A stretch of 26,425 nt of DNA from Streptomyces sp. WM4235 (GCF_001279725.1 NZ_LGDE01000453.1:1-26425); one strand, 5' to 3'; counted from the first letter of the stretch, positions 16,161-23,273 are shown. Notes: generated by a model from the letters alone, not told the origin. Numbers and translations: made by a program.

Positions 16161-16928
16161 ATGACGACGATCACGACGCGTACGGTCGAATATCCCGCCG
16201 ACGGTTTGACGATGATCGGGCACCTCGCGCTCCCGGCCGGTGTCGACCGCAGGCCCGCGGTGCTGCTCGGACCAGAGGGCATGGGGCTCAGCGACGTCGA
16301 GCGCCGCCGGGCCGATGCTCTTGCCGAGCTGGGATATGTAGTGCTGGCCTTCGACCTTCACGGCGGGCGCTATGTGGGTGACCCCGAGGAGATGCTGGCC
16401 CGTTGCCTGCCGCTGCTCGCCGACCCCGACCGGATGCGGGGCATCGGCCACGCGGCGCTCGACGTGTTGCGCACCGAACCGCGGACCGACCCCGACCGGA
16501 TCGCCGCCGTCGGCTACGGCACCGGGGGCGCCATCGCGCTGGAACTCGGGCGCGACGGCGTCGACCTGCGCGCGATCGGGACAGTCAACGCAACCACCAC
16601 GGGCCGACCGGGCGAGGCGGCGCGCATTCGCTGCCCGGTGTGGGCCGGGGTCGGGTCGGAAGACCCGATCATGCCGCCCGCGCAACGGAACGCGTTCACC
16701 GCCGAGATGCAGGCCGCGGGCGTCGACTGGCGCCTCGCGGTCTACGGCGGTGCCTTGCACGCCTTCCACCACCCACCGGTCGACCACCCCACGGTCCCCG
16801 GCGTCGGCTACCACCCACGGCACGCGCAGCGAGCCTGGCGCGACGTCATCGACCTGCTCGCCGAGTGCCTGCCCGTGACGGACAACCTGGGACATGACCC
16901 AGGTGAGCATGCCGGCGCCGGACACTGA
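16161..16928 (+). CDS. Dienelactone-hydrolase-family protein lacking the usual nucleophile
   Basis: This 255-residue alpha/beta-hydrolase-fold protein starts at ATG 16161. The early strand-turn VLLGPEGMGLSD, the VVLAFDLHGG strand, acid Asp168 in GVGSEDPIMPP and His200 in YGGALHAFHHP match the dienelactone hydrolase layout. The nucleophile elbow, normally G-x-C-x-G-G (or Ser), reads GYGTGG at residues 118-123, so the Cys/Ser position (120) is glycine. If correct, classical ester hydrolysis should be impaired. The protein may bind a ligand or use another mechanism. It is cytoplasmic, with no signal peptide. It is monocistronic, convergent with the SapA-like gene, and followed by two long hairpins. 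The substrate is unknown. Confidence 0.85.
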   Translation: MTTITTRTVEYPADGLTMIGHLALPAGVDRRPAVLLGPEGMGLSDVERRRADALAELGYVVLAFDLHGGRYVGDPEEMLARCLPLLADPDRMRGIGHAALDVLRTEPRTDPDRIAAVGYGTGGAIALELGRDGVDLRAIGTVNATTTGRPGEAARIRCPVWAGVGSEDPIMPPAQRNAFTAEMQAAGVDWRLAVYGGALHAFHHPPVDHPTVPGVGYHPRHAQRAWRDVIDLLAECLPVTDNLGHDPGEHAGAGH

Positions 16929-17028
16929 CAGACCGGGACCGCAACTGCTCCAGGTGCCACGGGTGCCCCGGGTACGGCGACGCGCCGACCGGACGGCCGC
17001 GCACCCGAGGGAGGAGGCCGGACGCGCC

Positions 17029-17066
17029 CTCGCCCCGGCAGAACTCGGCGAGTCTGCCGGGGCGAG
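17029..17066. terminator. Bidirectional hairpin, 14-bp stem
   Basis: A perfect inverted repeat (CTCGCCCCGGCAGA / TCTGCCGGGGCGAG, loop 10 nt) lies between the convergent hydrolase and SapA-like genes. Confidence 0.7.
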
Positions 17067-17084
17067 CCGGACCACGGCGGTTCC

Positions 17085-17128
17085 CGTGCGGTCGTCGGGC
17101 CATGGGTCCTGCCCCCGACGACCGCACG
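17085..17128. terminator. Second hairpin, 15-bp stem
   Basis: A perfect inverted repeat (CGTGCGGTCGTCGGG / CCCGACGACCGCACG, loop 14 nt) lies 18 nt after the first hairpin and 43 nt from the SapA-like stop. It probably terminates the minus-strand transcript. Confidence 0.65.
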
Positions 17129-17170
17129 ACGCACGACGGCACAGAACGTCGCGGTCAGGAGGAGCTCGGG

Positions 17171-17620
17171 TCAGCGGACCTCGGTGACCCGGTGTTCCTT
17201 GCGCGCGCCACAGTTGGAGTTGTACACCTGCACGTGCACGTTGCTGATGCCCCCGCCCCAGTCGACGCAGTGGCCCTTGCCGTACACGTAGGCCGGGCCC
17301 GCGTACGACGTGTACCGGCCGTAGTCCTCGCCCCGCTCCGAGGTCGCGTTGACCTCGATCCAGAGGGCCATGTCCACGGCCGCACCCGGGTTGTTGCGGA
17401 TGGTCGCGACGCAGTTCTTGCCGTTCGAGGCGTTGTACGTCAGGTAGACGGTGCCCAGCGAGCCGATGGCGGCCGAGTTCACGGTCTTGTAGGCGCTTCC
17501 GCAGACCTTCTGCGGCGTGGTGTTGGGCGCGGCGGTGGCGGGCGCCGCCAGCGCGGTCGTGGCCCCCAGGGCCAAGGCGGCGAATGCGCTGGTGGTAAGG
17601 ACGGAACGGGTGAACTTCAT
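17171..17620 (-). CDS. Secreted SapA-like (spore-associated) protein
   Basis: This 149-residue protein starts at ATG 17620, with AGGGGGAA 5-6 nt upstream. The N-terminus is a classical Sec signal peptide: MKFTRS, a hydrophobic core TTSAFAALALGATTALA, and a probable cleavage after Ala31 (ATAAP). The mature domain is about 118 residues, with Cys40, Cys70, Cys118 and Cys137, likely two disulfides, and motifs VCGSAYK, GTVYLTYN, NGKNCVATIRN, YTSYAGPAYVYGKGHCVDWG and VHVQVYNSNCG. This pattern recalls SapA, a small protein found on Streptomyces spores, and related secreted proteins. The match is from memory of the family. It is expected outside the cell or on the spore surface, with biochemical role unknown. 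Confidence 0.75.
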   Translation of the reverse strand: MKFTRSVLTTSAFAALALGATTALAAPATAAPNTTPQKVCGSAYKTVNSAAIGSLGTVYLTYNASNGKNCVATIRNNPGAAVDMALWIEVNATSERGEDYGRYTSYAGPAYVYGKGHCVDWGGGISNVHVQVYNSNCGARKEHRVTEVR

Positions 17621-17907
17621 GTTTCCCCCTGGTCGTCATGGGAGTTGGTCGCTCCTGCATGGTGTGACATGAAGGACGGCCGAACGGTTCCATATCGTCC
17701 GCAAAAGATGCGACCGCGCCGCCTTACCACCCGGCCGGCGGTCCGCTCGGGCAGCAGCTCGATGACGTACGTCTCGGATCGGGGTCTGTTCAGGCCCTTG
17801 GGGAGTATCGGGCCCAAGAACTCATCGGGTACGTTCCGGCCGTCAGGGCCGCGGTAGGCGTCGTGGAGGCCATCGAGCGCCGGCTCGCCGAGAACGGCAT
17901 CGGACAC
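17617..17907 (-). CDS. Doubtful small hypothetical protein upstream of the SapA-like gene
   Basis: GTG 17907 opens a frame of 96 residues (SDAVLGEPALDGLHDAYRGP, then NVPDEFLGPILPKGLNRPRS and ETYVIELLPERTAGRVVRRR) whose TGA overlaps the next ATG by four bases. Third positions are GC-rich for the first two thirds and then become mixed, so the last third may not be coding and the SapA-like gene has its own ribosome site. No domain is recognised. The opposite strand also has a long open frame here but no start codon. It may be a gene remnant. Confidence 0.3.
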   Translation of the reverse strand: MSDAVLGEPALDGLHDAYRGPDGRNVPDEFLGPILPKGLNRPRSETYVIELLPERTAGRVVRRRGRIFCGRYGTVRPSFMSHHAGATNSHDDQGET

Positions 17908-17917
17908 CTTCCGCCGC

Positions 17918-17953
17918 GCATCCCGTGCATCCCGTGCATCCCGTGCATCCCGC
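17918..17953. repeat. Four 9-bp tandem repeats
   Basis: Four units of GCATCCCGT (last one GCATCCCGC) run from 17918 to 17953. The 9-bp period keeps any reading frame open and would code Pro-Cys-Ile or Met-His-Gly triplets, so it is prone to slippage. No function is assigned. Apart from this and the doubtful gene, the gap 17954-18066 holds nothing seen. Confidence 0.7.
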
Positions 17954-18066
17954 GAAACCAGAGGGCCGGATCCTGATCCAACCCGACAGCCAGAGGGGCC
18001 TCGTCAGCACCACCCCTTCAAACCAGTCAACGCCGCCCGTCCCGGCGCCCATGTGAAGGAACCCCG

Positions 18067-18528
18067 GTGAACATCCACGGAAGAAGCAGGGCGGACCACA
18101 TAACCGCCGCCGCCATCATCATCGTTCTGGCCGGCATCGCCGCGCTCGCCATCACGGGCGCGAACGCCATCGACCCCGCTGCCGTCACAAGCGCCACCGA
18201 GGCCACTTCCAGCGCCAGCTCCGCCGCGACTCCTCTGAGCCGCTACACCCCGGCCCCCGAACTCACCTACACCCCTGCCCCGGCTCCCACCTACGACTAC
18301 AGCTCGCCCACCGCAACGCCCGACCCCGGTTCCTACGGTCCCGACTTCCTCCAGAGACTCGCCGCCCAGAGGACATGGGACGAGTCGAGCCCGAGCGACA
18401 AGCAGCTCAACTGCACGGACTACCGCACTCGCGGCCCCGGCTGGTACGGCGGAGTACTGCGTGGAGCGGGCCAGTCGGACAGCGAAGTCGAAGCCGCGCT
18501 CACCGTGGTCCGCCGAGAATGCGAGTGA
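18067..18528 (+). CDS. Membrane-anchored or secreted hypothetical protein
   Basis: This 153-residue protein has its GTG start at 18067 with AAGGAA about 6 nt upstream. One hydrophobic segment near residues 13-33 (TAAAIIIVLAGIAALAITGA) acts as signal anchor or signal peptide. A Ser/Thr/Pro-rich stalk of about 60 residues with the repeated motif YTPAPxxTY follows, then a small domain (FLQRLAAQRTWDESSPSDKQ, then WYGGVLRGAGQSDSEVEAAL) with two cysteines (NCTDY and the C-terminal RECE). The layout suggests a surface-displayed domain reached by a wall-spanning linker. No family is recognised. Confidence 0.7.
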   Translation: MNIHGRSRADHITAAAIIIVLAGIAALAITGANAIDPAAVTSATEATSSASSAATPLSRYTPAPELTYTPAPAPTYDYSSPTATPDPGSYGPDFLQRLAAQRTWDESSPSDKQLNCTDYRTRGPGWYGGVLRGAGQSDSEVEAALTVVRRECE

Positions 18529-19008
18529 CCATGGTGTCCGTCACCCGGCGAGACGCCGAACGTCCCTGGCCGTTCTACAGGGGGTCTCCGTCAACTGCGC
18601 CCCAGCCGCCGACTCGGGAGTGCGCCAGGTGGCGGGTCTGCCACCACGCCGGCACACCCCCGGCGATCAGATCCCGGACCTGGCCGGCACTCGCCGGAGG
18701 GGGAGGGGGAGGCACGCACCACCTCTCCGGCCCCCGCGGCGTCGAGCGCCGGCCGCCGCTTGTCGGCCAGGGGTTCCACGGCCGGGGCGCGACCGGCTCT
18801 CGCGCCCCCACCTGGTCCACGACTACGCTCCTTGGGCCAGGCGGGACGCCCTTGAGCCCCCTCCGCGCCTCGGCCACGCCCTCACCGCCCACCACCGCCC
18901 ACCACCGCTCGGCAATGACGCGGCGCGTCGAACTCCACCCGCACCTCCACCCGCACTTCCACCCGTGGGTCCAGGTGCGAAAGGCCTCGCGACAGCACTC
19001 TTGAGGGC
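18529..19008. other. Intergenic region without an identified gene
   Basis: No convincing gene was seen in 480 nt. Long open frames on both strands are Pro/Arg-rich or Trp-rich and look like GC-driven shadows. Near 18938-18968 the short motif CCACCCGCA recurs two to three times. Just before 19009 the sequence TTGAGGGC adjoins the ATG too closely to be a good ribosome site. Confidence 0.5.
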
Positions 19009-19554
19009 ATGACCACAACCGACTGGATCACCGACATCGCCCTGGTACTCATCGTCTTCCGGCAGCTGCGGGAAGGCCGTCTGGGCGCCAAGTCCTACCT
19101 TCTCCCGCTGGGCATCGTGGCCTTCGTGGCCTCCCAGTACCTGACGACCGTCCCCACCGCGGGCAATGACCTCGTGCTGATCGGCGCGCTGGTCGCGGCC
19201 GGCGCGGCGCTCGGCATCTCGGGCGGTGTGTACACCCGAATCCGCAGTACGGACGGACACCTCTTCATCAAGGCGGGTGCCGTCTCGGCGGCCCTGTGGG
19301 TGCTCGGCATGGGCGCACGCATGGGATTCCAGGTCTGGGTCGACCACGGCGGTGGCGACGACGTGGCACGGTTCAGCGCCACCCATGACATCACCACCGC
19401 CGATGCCTGGGTTGCGGCCTTCGTCCTGATGGCGCTCACCGAGGTGGTCACACGGCTGGCCACGATCTTCGTACGGAGCCGCCGGGCGACTCGGGAGCAG
19501 GAGCTGCCCGTGGGCGCGCGTGCTCGCGCGACCGTGCTCGATCGCGCCGCCTGA
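19009..19554 (+). CDS. Polytopic membrane protein of unknown function
   Basis: This is a 181-residue protein from ATG 19009. Four to five hydrophobic segments are visible: ITDIALVLIVFRQL, YLLPLGIVAFVASQYL, LVLIGALVAAGAALGISGGV, AGAVSAALWVLGMGARMGFQ and AWVAAFVLMALTEVVTRLA. The pattern of a short N-terminal helix, 'RQLREGRLGAKSYLLPL' and 'GGVYTRIRSTDG' resembles small DUF1453/CcdC-like membrane proteins of actinomycetes, but this is a loose recollection. It lies 20 nt before the second kinase gene on the same strand, so it may feed a signal to that kinase or simply be adjacent. A weak start context lowers certainty of the first residues. Confidence 0.75.
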   Translation: MTTTDWITDIALVLIVFRQLREGRLGAKSYLLPLGIVAFVASQYLTTVPTAGNDLVLIGALVAAGAALGISGGVYTRIRSTDGHLFIKAGAVSAALWVLGMGARMGFQVWVDHGGGDDVARFSATHDITTADAWVAAFVLMALTEVVTRLATIFVRSRRATREQELPVGARARATVLDRAA

Positions 19555-19562
19555 CGGTGGGC

Positions 19563-19568
19563 TATGGT
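19563..19568 (+). promoter_or_regulatory. Leaderless -10 element of the second histidine kinase gene
   Basis: TATGGT (TANNNT) ends 6 nt before GTG 19575, and no ribosome-binding site is present. This supports transcription starting at the G of GTG and decides the start over the upstream GTG at 19557. Confidence 0.5.
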
Positions 19569-19574
19569 CGCGGC

Positions 19575-20768
19575 GTGTCCGCATCCGTGAGTACCGCCGG
19601 CCCCGGGTCGGCCCCGGACTCGGGGCCCGGCCCCCGGGTCGCGCCCCGCCAGGACCCACGGCTGCATGGGGCCGTCACCCTGGCGGTGATCGTCAGCGCG
19701 ATCGTGACGGTCCGCCCGCTGGGAGTCGACGGGCGCGGCCTGGTCGTGGCCGCGCTGATCGCGGTGAACGCGGTGGCACTGATGGCACGCCACCTTTCCG
19801 AGTCCAGGCTCCCGCCCCGTGCCGCCCTCCTCTGGCTGACGCTCGGGGTGGTGGCGGCCGCCGCTTTGATGGGCACCGCCCGAACCGGCTCCGGCTACCT
19901 GTTCGCGTACTTCCTCGTCGGCCACATCGGCTACCGGCTCCCCCTCGGGCAGGCCCTCTCGCTCGCGGCTCTGGCCGGCCTGCTCTGCAGCGGCGTCCTG
20001 TTCTTCCGCCTCGGCCCCGGACACGAACTGTTGCCCTGGGCCGTGGGCCTTACCGTCGCGGTCCCGGTCGTGGCCGGAATCCTGAGCCGCAGCAGGCAGC
20101 GCGCCGTGGAGGCGATGATCTCGTCCGCCGAATCCGCCGAGCGGGCCGCCCGCGCCGAGGCCCGTACCTCCGTACTCATCGAGCGCGCCCGCATCGCCCG
20201 GGACGTCCACGATGTATTGGCGCACTCATTGGCCGGCATCAACATGCAGTTGGAGTTGGCCGACGCCCTGCTCGACACCGGTGACCTGGAAAGGGTCCGC
20301 GAGGCGAACAGCAAGGCACACAGCCTGGTCAGGGAGAGCCTCAAACAAGCCCAGTGGACCGTACACGCGCTGCGTGAGGACTCCCTTCCGCTCCTCGAGA
20401 GCCTGACCGCGATGGTCGAGTCCTCCGGCCACCGGGACGCCCTCACCGTCACCGGAACCGTCCGTGAACTGCCGGCCCAGGTCACCCAGAACCTGCTGCG
20501 CATCGCGCAGGAGGCCCTGACCAACGCGGCCCGGCACGCACCGGGATCCGACGTCCGGGTGGAACTGACGTTCCAGGCCGGGTACACGACGTTGAGGATC
20601 CGTAACGGACCCGCGACCGACGCAGCGACCGCGGGCGTGGGCAGCGGAATGGGGCTGATAGGAATGCGCGAACGCGTGGCGCTGCTGGGTGGCAGCATTA
20701 CCGCGGGCCCGGTCGCGGAAGGGCACGGTCAAGGCGGTTGGCAAGTGGAGGCAGTGATCCCGGTATGA
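19575..20768 (+). CDS. NarL-family sensor histidine kinase
   Basis: This is a 397-residue protein from GTG 19575 (GTG 19557 would add six residues). After a Pro/Gly-rich N-terminus there are about five membrane segments (VTLAVIVSAIVTVRPL, LVVAALIAVNAVALMA, LLWLTLGVVAAAALMG, FAYFLVGHIGYRLPL and AVGLTVAVPVVAGIL) with short loops. The dimerisation domain carries the phospho-acceptor His in RIARDVHDVLAHSLAGI. The HATPase domain has the N-box LLRIAQEALTNAARHAPG, while the G1 region is reduced to RIRNGPATD, an unusual form without the DxGxG motif. The G2 box GMGLIGMRERVALLGG is intact. Its gene overlaps that of its regulator by four bases. The signal is unknown. Confidence 0.9.
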   Translation: MSASVSTAGPGSAPDSGPGPRVAPRQDPRLHGAVTLAVIVSAIVTVRPLGVDGRGLVVAALIAVNAVALMARHLSESRLPPRAALLWLTLGVVAAAALMGTARTGSGYLFAYFLVGHIGYRLPLGQALSLAALAGLLCSGVLFFRLGPGHELLPWAVGLTVAVPVVAGILSRSRQRAVEAMISSAESAERAARAEARTSVLIERARIARDVHDVLAHSLAGINMQLELADALLDTGDLERVREANSKAHSLVRESLKQAQWTVHALREDSLPLLESLTAMVESSGHRDALTVTGTVRELPAQVTQNLLRIAQEALTNAARHAPGSDVRVELTFQAGYTTLRIRNGPATDAATAGVGSGMGLIGMRERVALLGGSITAGPVAEGHGQGGWQVEAVIPV

Positions 20769-21436
20769 GTAGAGCGGCCGAGAGCGAGCAGCACCTGAAG
20801 GTGATCGTCGCCGACGACCAGGCCGCCGTCCGTGAGCCCCTGGCCACGGTGCTCGGTATGGCGGAGGGCATCGAGGTCGTCGCCGCAGCAGCCGATGGCA
20901 CGGAGGTGCTGGCAGCCGTCGCCACGGCAGCGGTGGACGTCGTCCTGATGGACCTGCGCATGCCCGTGATGGACGGCATCGAGACGACCCGCCGACTGAG
21001 CGAGGAGCACCCGCAGATCGCCGTCGTGGTGCTGACCACCTTCGCCGACGACGATTCGATCCTGGCCGCACTGGGCGCCGGCGCTCGCGGCTACCTGACG
21101 AAGAACGCGGGACGGCAGGACATCATCCGTGCCATCCGCGCCGCCGCCGCGGGCCAGGCCGTGCTCGACCGGGAGGTCCAGGACCGTCTCCTGGCCACCG
21201 CCCGCGCGCGGCCAACGGCCACAGCGCAGCCTTCGCCGCTGCCGCAGGACCTCACCTCACGCGAGCGTGAGGTCCTCACCCTCATCGGCCAGGGACTGCC
21301 GAACCGGGCGATCGCCGAGAAGCTCTTCATCAGCGAGGCGACGGTCAAGACGCACATCAACAACCTGTTTGCCAAAGCGGGCATCAGAGACCGCGCCGAC
21401 GCGGTACGCCGGGCAATCGCGGCGGGACTGGCCTGA
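20765..21436 (+). CDS. NarL/LuxR-type response regulator
   Basis: This 223-residue protein starts at ATG 20765 inside the kinase stop. Receiver residues 11-125 contain the acidic pair VADDQ, phospho-acceptor Asp63 in VVLMDLRMPVMDG, switch Thr in VVLTTF and Lys113 in YLTKNAG. The LuxR helix-turn-helix is at about residues 160-220 (LTSREREVLTLIGQGLPNRA, then EATVKTHINNLFAKAGIRDR). It should act as a transcription factor for the second kinase. Its targets may include the upstream membrane gene. The transcript end carries a G-quadruplex motif 36 nt after the stop instead of an ordinary hairpin. Confidence 0.93.
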   Translation: MSRAAESEQHLKVIVADDQAAVREPLATVLGMAEGIEVVAAAADGTEVLAAVATAAVDVVLMDLRMPVMDGIETTRRLSEEHPQIAVVVLTTFADDDSILAALGAGARGYLTKNAGRQDIIRAIRAAAAGQAVLDREVQDRLLATARARPTATAQPSPLPQDLTSREREVLTLIGQGLPNRAIAEKLFISEATVKTHINNLFAKAGIRDRADAVRRAIAAGLA

Positions 21437-21471
21437 CCCCGACCGAGGAATCACGGCACCGGCTTCAGCAT

Positions 21472-21491
21472 GGGGTAGGGGTAGGGGTGGG
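21472..21491 (+). other. G-quadruplex motif downstream of the response regulator
   Basis: Four G-runs separated by one or two bases (GGGG TA GGGG TA GGGG T GGG) meet the canonical quadruplex pattern on the plus strand, so also in the transcript of the regulator operon. No stem-loop terminator is evident nearby. Confidence 0.7.
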
Positions 21492-21646
21492 CGTTGCCAT
21501 CGGCTGCAACTGCTGCCTGGTCACCAGCGGCGCGATCCTCGCCGTCCGAACCCGAGACCACACGAACACGCTCCCCGGGTCCACCGCCATGTGGCTCACA
21601 GGGGGCCGGCCGTCGCCCTCGAACCGGCGTTGTCCTCGAACCAGCT

Positions 21647-21672
21647 TTGTCCTCCAACGCGTTGGAGGACAA
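21647..21672. promoter_or_regulatory. 26-bp perfect palindrome
   Basis: Arms TTGTCCTCCAACG and CGTTGGAGGACAA meet with no spacer. A related half-site (TTGTCCTCGAAC) lies about 20 nt upstream in direct orientation. This is the size and symmetry of a dimeric repressor operator, but no gene starts just beside it. The segment 21492-21646 holds no convincing gene. Confidence 0.6.
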
Positions 21673-22080
21673 CGTGGCCGCCTTGGTGAAGGTCGCCGCC
21701 CCGCCACGGAGCCTCCGACGCCGCCCTGGATACGGGTGACCTCCCGGCAACGGCTCAGGCGCCGGGGCACCTTGCCCGGCGGACCTCATCATGGGCCGCA
21801 TCCCGACAACCTTCTGCGGCTCGCTGGAGAAATCATCGACCCCAGCACCCACTTCGCACTGTTCGATTTTATCGAATTGCCGACCTCTGGAGCGTCTACG
21901 GAAATTCCGTAATTCTCTGCTTCGGCTGTCCCGTTGCTCCGCAACTGGCTATTGTTTCCTTGTTGCACCCTCTGGGGCAGGTGGCGTCTTGCCGCTGCCC
22001 TTCTGTGCGCCGCCGCAGTGCCGCGACGTGCCGAAGGTCCGCTGCCGCGGGCCGGTCCCCGAGGTGGAGAAAGGGGTGCC
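21673..22080. other. Gene-poor region with three small hairpins
   Basis: No convincing gene was found. Three short dyads follow one another: TTCGAT-TTT-ATCGAA (21862-21876), ACGGAA-A-TTCCGT (21898-21910) and GTTGC-TCC-GCAAC (near 21943-21955). The local AT content is higher than in the surroundings. Together they lie 125-220 nt ahead of the small membrane-peptide gene and could belong to its 5' leader or promoter. Confidence 0.4.
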
Positions 22081-22230
22081 GTGAAGGACCCTGAAGAAGA
22101 AAACAGCAAGTCACCAAAGCGCAGCCGACTGCGCTTGGTGGCACGGGTCCGATGGGTGGCACGAAGTGCCGTCCCGGTCGTGGCCCTGCTGGCCTACAGT
22201 GCGCAGTTCGTGCGCGCGCTTCGGGGGTAG
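22081..22230 (+). CDS. 49-residue membrane peptide
   Basis: GTG 22081 is preceded by AAAGGGG four nt upstream and by GGTGGAG further up. The product starts with a charged stretch (KDPEEENSKSPKRSRLRLVA), followed by one amphipathic or membrane segment (AVPVVALLAYSAQFV) and a basic end (RALRG). Net positive charge plus one hydrophobic helix fits a small inner-membrane peptide. Such peptides include regulators, toxins of type I modules and transporter subunits, but none is specifically recognised. A strong 11-bp hairpin starts 4 nt after the stop, which supports a real transcription unit. Confidence 0.55.
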   Translation: MKDPEEENSKSPKRSRLRLVARVRWVARSAVPVVALLAYSAQFVRALRG

Positions 22231-22233
22231 CCT

Positions 22234-22262
22234 CCCCGGACGTGTTTGACCCACGTCCGGGG
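22234..22262 (+). terminator. Hairpin terminator of the 49-residue peptide gene
   Basis: A perfect 11-bp stem (CCCCGGACGTG / CACGTCCGGGG) with a 7-nt loop begins 4 nt after the stop codon. Confidence 0.75.
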
Positions 22263-22515
22263 GGCTGTTCCCGGGATCGGCCCGTCGCGGTGCAAGTGCT
22301 GCGGCGGGCCTTAGGTGTGTGCGTTGCGCGGCGCACATTCACCGGATGTTCCGTAAGTTACGCGACACACGATACTGCACCCCACCCCTCGCACACAGGT
22401 CGATGCACGATTTCACTGCGAACAATCAGCACTGGATTGCTGGCGTTGTTCCCGGCGGGATTTACGGACGATTGTCCGGCGGTATTTGGTATGGGTATTG
22501 GGACCCGTAGCAATA
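22263..22515. other. Intergenic region before the long palindrome
   Basis: No convincing gene was seen. The sequence is less GC-rich than its neighbours. A small perfect dyad CGTAA-G-TTACG occurs at 22352-22362. Open frames of 60 or so codons exist but lack ribosome sites and GC-biased third positions. The stretch 22569-22729 also holds no gene. Confidence 0.45.
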
Positions 22516-22568
22516 CTGAGGGCGGTGGTACCACCTACTACAGTAGTAGGTGGTACCACCGCCCTCAG
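22516..22568. repeat. 53-bp near-perfect palindrome
   Basis: Two 26-bp arms (22516-22541 and 22543-22568) are exact reverse complements around a single A at 22542. The arm begins CTGAGGGCGGTGGTACC. Outside them CAAT and ATTG also pair across one mismatch, giving 31-bp arms over 22511-22573. Each arm contains the smaller palindrome GGTGGTACCACC. It lies between the plus-strand peptide gene, which already has its own terminator, and the minus-strand gene ending at 22730. Confidence 0.85.
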
Positions 22569-22729
22569 CATTGGCGGAGTCGCACAGAGGAAGCGCAGAT
22601 CACACCTGAACGTTAAAGGGTGGTAGTGCGACGAACACCCTCCCGAGCCCTACATGGTGAACCGCTCGAGGCCGCCGCCCACCGCCGGCACGGTGGTGGA
22701 CCCGTACAGTTCAGAGTTCCCCGTAACGG

Positions 22730-23173
22730 TTACGGGGCGGTGGTGCCGACCCCGGCCCGAGGCGGGTTCGTGATGGCCGCGAAGAAGGTGCTGACCAGCT
22801 CTTCCGGCATCTGATAGCCCTTGACCTTGCCGAAGCCGGGGCCCCGCGGGGCGAGAGGCGGCTGCATGCCCTCCGGCCACCACCCTTCGCGGACACCGCG
22901 TTCGAGGGCCCTCTTGAGGGGGCCCGCATGGCCACGCAGATTCTTGCCGTCCAGGTCCTCGCGCAGCGTCTCGTCCGACACGAAGCCGTCCCTGACGGCG
23001 GCCTCTCGGAGTAGGCGCTGGGCTCGCTGCGGCACTGCCTGGTAGAAGCGGTGGGCTCGCTCCATCGTCCACTCGGTGTCGAGCTCGACGACAGCGGCGT
23101 GCTTGGCGAGGAGGTCGAGGAGGTCGGCGCGGAACGCCTCGTTCGGCTCTTCGATGGTCACGGTGATGCGCAT
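22730..23173 (-). CDS. Hypothetical protein
   Basis: This 147-residue protein starts at ATG 23173, with GGGAG 9 nt upstream. An N-terminal strand-rich start (MRITVTIEEPNEAFRADLLD) is followed by helices with ERAHRFYQAVPQRAQRLLRE and a region DLDGKNLRGHAGPLKRALER, then a C-terminal GFGKVKGYQMPEELVSTF. The pattern (FYxxxPxRAxRLLxxAA, LRGxxGPLxxAL, GYxMPxELV) recalls a family of small actinomycete proteins of unknown function that look like winged-helix folds, so nucleic-acid binding is possible. That is recollection, not a search result. Third-position GC bias supports coding. It stands alone and points toward the long palindrome. Confidence 0.75.
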   Translation of the reverse strand: MRITVTIEEPNEAFRADLLDLLAKHAAVVELDTEWTMERAHRFYQAVPQRAQRLLREAAVRDGFVSDETLREDLDGKNLRGHAGPLKRALERGVREGWWPEGMQPPLAPRGPGFGKVKGYQMPEELVSTFFAAITNPPRAGVGTTAP

Positions 23174-23273
23174 GGCTCATGACTCCCGTTACAACAAACG
23201 TCGATAGAAGTCTCACTGACGTAATGTCACCGTAGCGAAAGCATCGCTCCTCTGTCCTCGACTTCTCCATCGA

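Noticed and set aside
16146..17693. 515-codon minus-strand frame
   Set aside because: It spans the hydrolase on the other strand and the SapA-like gene in another frame; the latter has a signal peptide and ribosome site, so this frame is a shadow.
17668..17978. Plus-strand open frame ending in Pro-Cys-Ile repeats
   Set aside because: No start codon with a ribosome site in the frame and codon bias only in its second half; the opposite-strand frame is slightly better and is listed with low confidence.
18575..19018. 147-codon minus-strand frame rich in Trp, Cys and Pro
   Set aside because: Composition is atypical for a protein, there is no ribosome site and it is antisense to equally unconvincing plus-strand frames.
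22319..22616. Plus-strand frames of 60-150 codons near the long palindrome
   Set aside because: No ribosome site, no GC-biased third positions and no recognisable motif; the longest runs straight through the palindrome.
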